From Sphaerochaeta sp. Phil3 (GTDB taxonomy: Bacteria; Spirochaetota; Spirochaetia; Sphaerochaetales; Sphaerochaetaceae): 55,028 bases of DNA. Both the position numbers and the translations under genes were made by a program. The notes below the pieces were generated by a model. The model worked only from the letters and a program-made list of their open reading frames with translations, did no database searches and had not been told where the DNA came from. Location of the stretch: NCBI GenBank assembly GCA_001940825.1, contig MSGT01000007.1, forward strand, positions 1 to 55,028, written 5' to 3'. Below are positions 40,601 through 52,600 of the stretch, in pieces; the stretch's first letter is position 1, and every line of letters begins with the position of its first letter.

Positions 40601-43600
40601 GTCCGCGCCCTTCCTCGCGACGCCTATGGGGTTGGCGTAGCTCTGGAGCACCGTTCTGTTGACCACATCGTTCAGTGCGTTGCGTCCGGTGGCCACGGTG
40701 ACCCCCGCGAACGAAAGGGATATCTCATCCTTTTCCTTTCCGTCCTTGTACCTGGAAGGCGTCGCATCGTCGTAGAGCACAACGGCCTCCATGCTCTGAA
40801 GGACCTTGGCCTGCGAGTCCCAGAGGACGTCCCATTGGGACTGCACCGCATCCCTTGTGTCGGCCGATACGTCGTCAAGGTCGAACTGGCCCGGCATGTA
40901 CGTGAACGCACCGTCCTTCCTGGTGTCCAGAAGCTCCCCCGAGTCGGTCTGGGGAAGGTTCCTCACCAGTCGGAAGCTTGCGGGCGAATAGTGGATGGTG
41001 AACTCCTTGGAGAAGTTTATCTGCGGATTGTAGATCCTCATCCTCACATCCCCGTATGAGACCGTATAGTCGCTTCCGGAGGCCCCTATGCCGTTGTCGT
41101 CGTACTCGGAGTAGATGCGTCCCGTGGGGATGAAGCGGAAGGCCCGCACATCGTCTCCGATGCCGGTTCTGTCCACCGTCCCTATGACCTGGCTCGTACC
41201 CTCAAGCATGTTGTCCACGACCTCGACCGAAAAGTCGTAGCCGTAGTCGGGGGCCGGAGCATAGGTGATGTAGTACGCATCTATGTTGCCTCCACCACCG
41301 GATACATCCGTGGTGTCGAAGCAGTAGATGTCCGCAGCGCCCTCGGTGGCGGGGCTTGCATCCACGCTGACGTTCCTGTAGATCGGATCCGACTTGACGC
41401 CGCTCGTGACGTTCTTGTTGGTCTGGATCTGTCCTACGGACGTGAAGGTAAGGCTCTTCACCAGCGTCTGGATGTCGATTTCGTATGTGCAGCTTATGCT
41501 CTGGTCGGAGGTGCTGCGTGCCGTGACGAAGATCGTGCGATGGTCGTTCTCCGCATACTGGCCGAAGCTCTTGGCCGTCAGCATCAGCTGCGACACGTCT
41601 CCGTCGCTCTCACTTGAATACACGACCCACTCGGAAAGCACGTTGTCAGGGACCGCGGTTCCGTCCTGATACACTCCCCTGACCTCCCATCTTATCCCCT
41701 TCTCATGGGTGCTGGTGGGGTTGAAGGATGGTATCATCGTTAGCGATGCGCCTTCATAGAGCTTTATCTTCTCGATGTTGGTCACCAGCGTCTCGCTGAC
41801 GGTGCTTCCATGGTTCTCCCTTATGACCGTACCGGTGTAGATGTTGCGGATCCTTCCGCCTATCTCAAGTGCGAGGTAGCTGGCCTTCACATCCATCATC
41901 TCCGCATCGTATCCGGAGTCGGCGTCCCATTTCACATCGTCCCTGAGCCTCACGACGATCCTCAGTGTCTCGTCGGAGATCGCATCGGAGTTGAGTCTGA
42001 AGAAGAACGATGTACCTCCGTTGTCCACGCTCAGGGCTCCGGCTTCGTCGCCGGTCCTTGTGGCAATGCCCATCGGAGTCGCTATGAGCCTTATGTTTCC
42101 GTTTCCAGTCAGATACGCATCTCTGTCGGCCTTGAGAGCCTTGTACGTCACGCCTTCGATCTGCTTCTTCGCGTGGCTTGCGTCCACATAGTAGGCTCTG
42201 CCGTTGGAGAAGATGATGTCATGCCAGTCGTCGGTCGTCGTGTTCTCCCTGTACTGCCAGGTCTCCTTCTCGTAGTTGTAGTAGCGGCTGTGGTCGGCCG
42301 TCTCGTGGAACGTCCCCGAGCCGTCGTACCAACCCCAGACGCCGTTCTTCTCATAGAGCGACTTCGCCTCTCCGTCTACGGTGCATACAGGGACGGAGCT
42401 GGCATAGACAAGGCCGGAGTCTTCGCCTACTATCCTGCACTCAACCCAGTCCCAATGCGTAAAAGGGGACACGACGCTCCCCTCCTCGGAGGAGGCCGTT
42501 GCGAGCATGTCGAAGCTTATCCTTCCGTTCTCAAGCGAGGACGGGTCTATGGACCTGTCGCTTCCCGTCGAGAACGTATAGATGGCCTTCGAGACCGTGA
42601 CGGTTATGTTCACGATGCTGTAGTAGGCCGATATCGTCTCGCCTGTCGGATTGCCGTCCTTGTCGTAGACCTTGAACGTGTCCTGACCCGAAAGCCTTAC
42701 GTAGAGGCCTGCCTCCGCCGCCTGTTCGAGCGCCACATGGTCGCTCGTCGTCTTGCCGTAGAGCACCCTGAGCCTCTGGGTGTCGCTTCCGGTGGTCCCC
42801 GCAAGACCCGTGACCGTGGCTGTGTCACCGCCTACGGACACCTTGACGAATGCATTGGTGTATGTTCCGTCGGCGTCGATGAGGTGCGCAGCAGTCGTTC
42901 CCGCGACCTTTTCGTCCATCGCGAAGAACACCTTCCTTGCCAGTGCGTTCTCAGGCGTGAACACCGCAGTGACCTGCGCACTTGAGTTCTTCGCCACGGA
43001 GAGGACCTGACCAGTGGTGGTCGAAAGACCCTTCACGTCGCCCGCTATGCTTATCGTGCTTGTGTACGAGAGTTGCGGATTCTGTTCGCAGAGAACCTGG
43101 AGTCTGTAGAGGCCCGCCTTCTTCGGGACGTAGTACATCGTCTTTCCGTTGAAGTAGGCGTCTATGTTCTCCTTTTCGTTGCGTATCGCCGTATCCAGAT
43201 CCCATCTTGGCTTCCCGTCATCGTCCGTCTCGGTATAGGTCGCACCTACAGGATAGAAATACCACTGAACCGTTCCTGCAGTCTCCTTGCCCATCTGGTC
43301 GTACAGTGTCGCCGTGATGGTCTGCTCTTCGTCGAAAGGAGGCTGGAGGTCAACCTTATCCTCGCTCAGTCTGATGGAGAGAGGATAGGTATTGCCCTCG
43401 GGGAGCCTTCTTATCGTTACGGAGATGTCCGTAGAGCTCTGCCCGTCACGGGTGGAGACCCTTACGGTCGCCCTGCGTGGGAAGGTTTCGAGGATTCTGT
43501 TGAACTTCCTGCTCGTGTAGTCGGAAAGCCCGAGTCCAATGAAGTCGTCCGTCGAAAGCCCCAACGACTCCATGGAGGCCGTAAGCTCGCGGTTCGTCGT

Positions 43601-46600
43601 CTCGTTCGTCACGAGTATCCTTGAGCCCAGGACGAGATCGGACGACTCGACCACTCCGTTCTCGTTCGCATTGGCTATCTTCAGGGCTTCCTTCATCTCC
43701 TCGCCCGTGGCGAGTATCCTGCTGTTCTCTATGAGGTATCCGTCCGCCGTGTACTCGGAGAGTATCTGCACCGAGAAGCCTGCGTTGTACGCCGGATTGT
43801 CGAGCGACATCGAGACCGATGCACTGCCGCCGGTGTAGAGCACGATCGAGCTTGAGCTTGGAGTCAGGTTGTTGCTGTCGCCGCCTATTGTGACGTACAT
43901 CTCGCTTGAATAGTCCTGTCCGTCCTTCTGGAGCGTAGCCCTGACCCTGAACTCGCCTTTGGCTACAGGGACGATCGTGATGTCGTTGTTCTGAAGCCCT
44001 TCGGAGTAGGTCGCGACCACTTTGGAGACCTTCCCTGTTCCGGAGCAGTTGGTGCATGGAGAACCGTTCGCTTCGCCTGCGCCGTTGCAGTTCTGGCAGA
44101 GCACCTGGACCATTATCTGGGACGGGGACTGTACATCCTCCCACTGGCCGTCGACGCTCACCTGTACGGTATAGTTGATCTCGGCATCGGATGCGGTGGT
44201 TCCGTCCATGTAGTATGCGCTGGCCTTGAAGCTCTGCGACGCATACGGGAAGCCAAGTGTGACGAACGGACTTGGGAAGGCGATCTGTCTGATGCCACCA
44301 GTGCCCCATGAAGCGTCGTGGACCGTTATGTGGGTCCTGCAGGAGACGACGTTGCCGTTCACGTCCGTAGCCGTGTACGTAAGGTCCTCCTCCCCTATGC
44401 TCTCGGCGCTCACAAGCACGCTGTCGACCGTCTGCTCGGAAAGCCCTATGGCCTTCGGAAGCGCAACGCTGTCGCCGGACTGAATCCAGCTGTGGTCTAT
44501 GACCTTCGCCGTCGCTGGGTCCCTTGAGACCGTAACGATCGTCGATGAGCCCTTCACGAGGTGCATGTAGCTTGACTGGAACATCGCACCGGATATCGCG
44601 CCGCCTACGTCCAGCATCGTCCTGGCAGAGACTCTGAAAGGCGTTTCGGCAGGACCTTCCTCAGGGCCGTAGGCCTCTGCGAAGTATATGCCCGCCCTAC
44701 CCGGCACTATCCTGAGCATTCTGCTGTCGGATCCTATGACGGAGAAGTCGGATACATCCGTGAAAGAGGCGTCGTAGACCTTCAGTTCCGAGAACGAATC
44801 GAACTTCTGGTTCTTGTAGATGTACTTGCCATCCTCCCAGCAAAGGAGCTCAACGCCCCTTTCGTCGAGCAGGCTCCATTTCGATATCGGATCCTCGGTG
44901 TCCTTCCTGGAAGTGTCCACAAGTGTCGCCTTTATGTAGGATGCGTCCGAACCCTGGGAGAGTGAGAGCGTTGTGCTGTCCATCTTCACTGCGGAGTATC
45001 TGTACTTGGCGTCGCTTGCGCCCTTGCCGACGATTTCTATCGAAACGCTGTCCGTCACAGCCTTGAAGCCTTCGAGCTCGGCGCTGAGGTTCAGAACGAA
45101 CCTTCCGCTTTTCTTGGCTCTGATGGTGAGGCTTCCACCGGACTTGGACACCATCTCCACGTATGGATCGGCAGCCGGTGTGGTTCCGTCCTCCTCCGTC
45201 TGGGTCCAGACATACCTGACACCCGTGACGGATGGGTTGACCACCGCCTTGAAGGTGGCGTATTCGCCTTCCTCCATCATCATCGTGGATTCGGAGATCA
45301 CCACGGACCTAAGCCCTTCGTCCTCGACCACGGAGAGGTCGGCCACCTCTATCTGAGCCTTTGCAACGGCCGTTCCATAGCTTGCGGTGATGTAGGCATA
45401 GCCCACGTTCTGGTTCGCATGGACCGTCGCAATACGTCCCTTGTAGGACTGCGAGAGCGTATTCGCTCCGATGAACGCCATGCCGATCGTGTTGCCTTCG
45501 AAGCTCCACTGGACGTTGGACGCATCGACCTCCTCTCCGTTCTTCCTGAGCGTCGCCGTGACGAGCGCATCCGTTGAAGGAGAGAGTCTGAGGTTCGTTC
45601 TATCCAGAGATATCGTGTACACGTCCTCGGTCTCCTGTTCAGGAGCGGGGACGGTCACGGACATCGTGGCCACCACGTTCCTTGAAGATATGGCCGAAGC
45701 CTGTATCGTCGCGCTTCCAGAGCCGACTGCGCTTATGGTGGCCCTGTCGCCTGTTCCGATCCTCGTGACCGTAGCCACAGCTGGGTCGGATGTGCTCCAT
45801 TCAAGCCCCTTTGCAGAGTCCGCAAGCCCGTTCGGCTGATACAGTGCACCTACAACCGTGCTTTCGCCCTTTTTGAGCATGAGCTTCGGCGTGGCCATCG
45901 CTATCGAGCTCGGTCCGGAGGCTGCGCTCTGCTTCTCTGCAACCGCAACCCTGAAACCGGCCTTGACCCCGCCTGCATATGCATTGACGTAAGTCGAACC
46001 TGCATCCATAGGCTCCACCTTGACCCTGCCGCCTCCGAGGTCGATGACATTGACGATCCTGTCGTCGTCGGCCTTCCAGTAGTCGATCTCCCTGTCCATG
46101 AGCCCGCCGTCCGCGTCATAGACCTTCGCCGTGACGGTCGCGCTCCTTCCTGGAGTCTGGTCGATCGACACGGACGTGGCATCGAGCTTTATCACTGCAG
46201 CCTCGGAGGATCCCGAGACGGTCACTGCGATTTCGCTCGTCACGTTTCCGCTCGAAACCGTGACCGTGGCGGCTCCGATGCCCGTAGCCGTGAGGGTGAG
46301 CCTTCTGCCTGTGACGGATGCCTTGACGACGTTGGTGCGGTTGGAGGCCGCATATACGGCATCCGAGTTGTCCGCAGGGACCGTGGAGATGTTCATCTGG
46401 ACGATCTCGCCCTTCTTCATCTTCACGAGGTTCATGCCTGGGATTATCCTGACGAGACTTGGTGTCGGCTGCTGGGAATCCTCCGTGCCGACGGATACGA
46501 ACGCAGGGGCCTCGACCTCTCCGCTCTTCGCATAGATGGTGGCCATGCCCGCCTTGAGGCCCTTGGCAGTGACCTTGGAGCCCTTGGTCGTGAGCGAGGC

Positions 46601-49600
46601 CACCGAAGGGTCCGTGATTGAGAACGAAACGTCGGAGTAGACTTCGTTGCCCTTTCTGTCGAACATGCGCGCCGTGAAGTCCACCGTCCTTCCGACCTGT
46701 ATGTAGGCCGAACTTGGAACCAGCGATATACGGTTCACACCAAGGGTCTCGGTGTCGTTGACGTATACGAACGCCTCCGTGCTGTAGCTTCTGCCTCCGA
46801 CCTCCGTCGTGAAGCGGATGCTCGCCGCACCCGGTCTGTCCGCACGGACGGAGAACACCTTCTTGGAAGGCTCCGCCGTGACCGTTATGGAATCCACATC
46901 GCCGCCCTTGGAGGCCTCTGCGCCTCCGAACATGGAGCTTGGGGTTCCGTATACGGTTATCTTGAACGTCGATCCGACGGTGAGGTACACCTTGTCCGCC
47001 GAAAGCGACAGACCTCCGAAGCTGGAGGTGTCAACTATCTCTATCGAACAGTACGCCTTCACGTCTCCACATGTTGCCACGAGTCTGACGGTTCCCGTGC
47101 TTGAACCCTTGTTTATGCCTGTGGATGCACCTCTTGTGGAGGTGAGCGTTACACCTGTACCCTGGTTCTCCTCAAGGGACCAGAGTATCTGTGCGTTCTC
47201 GACCTTCCTGCCTTCGTAGTCGAATGCGGTCGCCGTTACGACTACATCCGCCTTTGAGGAGAGGTTGAGCACTATGGCCGTCCTGTCGAGGGAAATGCTG
47301 GTGACGCTCGGAAGGTCGTCCTTGCTTGCGACCGTCTTGACCTGGATCGTCTTCGACAGGCTCTTGCCGTTTTCGTCCTTGGCGATTGTGGTCGCCGTGG
47401 CTTCGACGTTCCTAGGGGTGACAGCAAGGGCCTTGAACTCTATGCCCTCGTCGTCCATTGTGCTTGAGACGTAGCCGGTGTCGTTCTTCAGCGTCCATAC
47501 GAGCCCTTTGAGGGAGTCCTCGTTCGGACGGTACGAGACGTTCACGCGCTTCGTGTCGCCGAGGACGATGTAGACCGGACTGGAGCTGTCCATCGCGATG
47601 GCTTCGAGCTTCGGATCCTCGGGGTCCGCAGGAAGCGTTCCGGTGTAGATGTCAACGGTCTTCGAGACTATGCTTCCATCCTTCGATGTTCGCTTTGCGG
47701 TGAGGGTCCCCCTGCCTGCATCCTTCGCCATCAGATATATCGTGTTGCCTTCGGTCCTTGAGACGACCGCTGCGTCTCCGAGACCAGAGACGTCCCACTC
47801 CACGTTCTCCTCCGAAAGGACGTTCCCTTTTCTGTCATAGACCTTTGCAATGAATGACGTAGGCATCTTCGCATCCTGCGAAAGCACTGCATTCGGTGGG
47901 GTTATCGAGATCGATCCTATGTCGTATGTGGATGGCTTTGGATCGTCCGGGGTCGCTGCTTCGTCGACAACGGTCACGACTACGGTGTCGCTCACCGTAG
48001 GCTGACCGTAGACATACGCCTTGACCGTAGCGCTCCCTGCCTTGTTGGCCGTCACGTTGCCGTAGATGTCCACGGACACCGCATCGCCCTGCTCGACGGA
48101 CCATCTTACGTCCGCCGAGACGTCGCTTGGAAGCGTCACCGCCCTGAACCTTCTCGTCGAACCCTTCTTCATGGTGATGGATTCGAACTCAAGCCTGAGC
48201 TCCGTGACCTTGCGCTCCGTCACTATCGTCTTGGAGTCGATGACCCTGACATAGAGCTGAGAGTAGACTTCGCCGTCGTTCTCCGCTGTAGCCCTAAGGT
48301 ATCCAGAACCCTCCGCGACGGGTCTGATGGAGACGGTCCTTCCCTTCGCATCGTTCTCGACGATGGAGATCGTCCCCGCCTGCTCCGCGGACAGGTCCTC
48401 CTTGAGGAACGTCCACTTTACAGGTTCGTCGGCATCGAACGTGTTGGCGACATAGATCTTCGCGTTGACGTCGGCCTTTGCGCCCGCTTCGTTGAGGTCA
48501 AGCGTAAGGCTGCTTCTGTCAAGGGTGAGCCCTGTTATCGTATTCGAGATGTCGTCCCTGACCCTTACTCTGATGGTGGAGCCCTTCTCCGTGGCTTTGT
48601 CCTTCACCAGGATGTTCGTGCTGCCCTGCTTCACACCTGTGACGTCGGCGGAAAGTCCTGTCGTGGCCTTGACTACGGCCGTATCCGTGTCCGCACTCTC
48701 CCATACAGGGGATATCTGCATCCCTGCTGGATAAGGGGATACGAAGACCTGTGCTTCGCTTCCGGTCTGTATCGTAAGCACGCTGGGCTGTACGCTCAGG
48801 TGGTCGAGGGCCTTGGAGTCCTCGCCTGGGACGATCCCCGTGTATACGGATGCACTTGCACTGAGGCTTCCGTAGTACGCCCTGATGTTCGTCCTTCCGC
48901 TGTCGAGCGCCGTAAGGGTTGCGGTGTTGCCGTCAACCTTCATCTCCGCGACGCCCTCCGTGTCCATGGCCCATGTGACGACGGCCCCTGCGATGGGGAA
49001 TCCATCGGTGGCTATCACGCTCGCCGTCACATCCTTGGACTTGCCGTCGGTCTGCGAAAGCTCGACGCTCTGGACCGAAAGCCGCACGAACGAGGCCTTC
49101 GTTTTCTCGACCGGATCGGAGAGGACCTGTATCTGCACGTCCTTGTGGACGTCGTACTTGTAGCTGTGCGCCGTGACCACGGCGTTGCCCTCCGCCACTG
49201 CGGAGACCGTTCCGTTGGAGTTGACCTTCGCTACGGTGTTGTCGCTTGTCGTCCATGATATGGAGGTCGAGACGTTCTCAGGCATGGGCGAAGCCGAAAC
49301 GGTGTACGACTCGCCTCTTCTGAGCACGAGCCTCTGGTCCGAAAGGATCAGATCCGCAAGCTCGGTCGCAGCGCCTGCGGCCACTATCTCGACGTAGCAC
49401 CTTGCACTCACATCCCCGGCCTTGGCCACGATGTATCCGGCTCCGACGCCCTTCTTCGTCATCAGAACCGAGCTTCCATAGCTGTCGCGCGGAGAGTACG
49501 AAAGCTGCGTCTCGTCGAGCCCTTCGAGGCTCCACTGGACGGATGTCGTCCTTGACACCTTTCCGTCCACGTAGACGGTGGCCTTGAGCTCCGTAAGGGA

Positions 49601-52600
49601 CTTTTCGTCCATCGCCAACGTTATATGGCTCTTGTCGAGCGAAAGGCCTGTGACCACATCGGCGGTGGTCTGCTGGACCTTCACCGTCATGTACGCCTTC
49701 GCCGCAGGGTTCTGCACGCTGACGGCGGTAAGTCTTGCAGACCCTTCCTTCAGAGCCGACACGAGGACCGTTCCGTCTCCGTTCGCCTGTATCCTTGCAA
49801 CCGATGCATCGTCTATTGTGTACGAGACCTTGTCTCCAAGACCTGCAGGTATCGTCGATGCCTTGACGGTCCTGTCTTCGCCTGCCTGCATGACTATGGA
49901 ATCCGATTCGAACACCACGCCCGTCGTCTGCTTCACAAGCGTCTGGGACTGGGCTCCCACGACCACGAGGACCGTGTTGGATACGTTTCTGTAGGTCGCC
50001 TTGATGCGTGTCCTTCCAGCCGAAAGAGGAGAGACCGTGGCTTTGTTTCCGTTTGTCTGAAGCCCCGCCACGGCTGGGTCCTCGATCTCCCAGACGACCT
50101 GGGCGTCGTCAAGCAGAGCGAACGACGAGTCGTATACGGAGGCTTCGACCTCCATGGTCTCGTCCATCCTCTCCTGTGAGAGATAGACTGCGTTCTTTGA
50201 GAATCTGATGGAGGATGCATAGGCTTCCTCCTGCGCAGGCATTGCATACACATACACCTGACATGAAAGCTCTGTCTTCTGTTCCATATAGGAAACGATG
50301 GCCTTTACGGTGCATCTACCTGCTTTCTTCGCCTCCAATACGCCGTTTCGGTCTATCGTTGCAACGCTCTCATCGGACACTGCATAGACCACATCGACAT
50401 CAAGACCCTCCGGTATGGTCTTCGTCTCGAACGTATAGGAAGATCCTTCTTCGATCGAGATCGACGTGGAGCTGAGCATCGCCCCCACCAGCTTCGTCTT
50501 CGCAACCTCGGTGGAGTCGATGACCTCAACGAGGAACGATGCGCTGTATGTCGGGTCGTCCACGCTCGTGGCCGTCACGTATCCGCTTCCCACAGCCTTC
50601 TTTGTGAGGGCGACCATGTTGTTGCCCATGTCCATGACGGCCGCTGCGTCCTTGGCTCCATCGGAGTATGTCCATGACACCTTTGAGTCGGATGCCTTTC
50701 CGTTCCTATAGACGGTCGCCTTGACGACCGTAAGGGAACGTTCGGCCATATCGAGGACTATCGAAGACTTGTCGAGCAGGACCGCGGTCACTTCGTCCTC
50801 GGCGACGCCTTCCTTGACCGTCACCTTCATGTCGGCCTTGATGTCTGGATGTTCGAGGGAGTATACGGTTATCGTGCCGGCTCCGGCCTTCACGCCCTTG
50901 AGCACGGCGCTTCTCCCATCCTCTGCGATTTGGATCTCGACGTTCGCGGGGGTCGATACCGCCCACGCAAGGTTGTCGTCGTTGGATGCAGGGACTGTCG
51001 TCGCCCTGACGGGTATAGTGGTGGACTGTCCGAGTTCGAGCACAAGGGGGCTTGGATAGACCATTATGCTTCTGAGCGTTTCGGTTTCGACGTAGGCTTC
51101 GCCGACGACTATCTTCAGCTGGGCCTCAACGCCATCCATCGATGCGGTCACGACGGCCGTGCCTGCGTTCCTTGGAGAGAACGAGAATCCGTTGTACGCC
51201 GTCGAGTACTCCAATGCGCCGCTGGGGTCTTCGACAGACCATACGACGCTTCTGTCGTCTATCGTGCGCCCGGTCGAGGAGGTAGTGACGGCCGTCACTT
51301 CGAAGACCTTGTCCATGTCCTCCTGGCTGAGCATCATCAACGTTTCGGAGAGCCTTATGCTCCTGGGCGTCTCCGATGCAGGGATGTTCTGTGAGACGAC
51401 GATGCGGCACGTGTCGCTCTTGCCGCCAGCCGTGACGGTTATGGTGGCCGTGCCTACACCGACGGCCCTGACCTTCCCGTTGGATACGGTCGCGACCTGT
51501 TCGTCGTCGCTCGACCATCTGACCTCCGTCTGTGCGAAGAGGGATGCAGGCTGTCCGCTTGCGGTGAGGGTCGTGGTTTCGCCCTTTGCAAGTTCGACGA
51601 CGCTTTCCGAGAGCATCACATAGCGGAGTTTCTGTGCCATCTGCGTCGTATCGACCATCTCCACCAGACATGATGCGGATGCATCCGGATTGTCCACGCT
51701 GGTAGCTGTGACGGTCGCAGCGCCCACCGTCCCTTTGTGGGCCACAAGCACAACCGAGCCGTTCTCCGTAAGCGAAACGAGGCTTTCGTCGGATACGCTC
51801 CAAACGACCTTTTCGCCGAGCGAGGCGATTCCGTTCCTGTACACGGTCGCCGATATCGTCTGAGGGGCCTTAGTCGCCAGATCGTACGAAAGGTACGACC
51901 TGTCCAGCTTTACGCCCGTTATGGCGGTGTCCACCTTGCCGGCCTTCTCGACGACCTTCACCTTGAGGGTCGAGGAGACCTTGCCGTCGGAGACGGTCAC
52001 GTTCGAGGTCCCCGCCTCCAGGGCGCGGATGGACAACTCCTGTGCATTCGTATCCAAGGAGACCTCAACGCAGTCGCTTGAAGCCTTGGCTGCGAATACA
52101 CCGCTGTATGCAGCCGGTACGGTCGCATACGAGACGGTCTTCTCCGTACCCTTCTCCAATGTGATGGAGTCGTATCCGAGAAATATGGATGCGTCTTCCT
52201 CCTCTGCAGGAGAGGAGCCGAGGACCACGTATACGGTGAACACTGCGCTCGCCTCGGGGTTCGACACGGACGTCGCCCTTATCGTCGCAGGGGCCTCGTA
52301 GCCCGTATAGTCCTTCGTGAGTATCGAGAATACGTTGGAGCGGCCTGCCGTGGACACGGCCTGTACGCCGGTCCCCATGACCGTCCAGTCGAACATCTCG
52401 TTGGCTACGGTCTTTCCATCGGCCCTGTAGGCCGTGGCCGTCAGTTGTATGGATTTTCTGAGTGCGCCTTCGATGAGGTGGGTCGTGCTTCCGCCTGCGG
52501 CCACGACCACATACGATACGCCTGTGTCCTCGACCTTCGCCTCTTCGACGACGTTGACCGCAACGTAGGCCTTCAGTCCGCTGTCGCTTTCGGCTCTGAC

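Noticed and set aside
41810-42985. Plus-strand frame of 391 codons
   Set aside because: Also antisense to the giant gene, with no ribosome site or recognisable domain.
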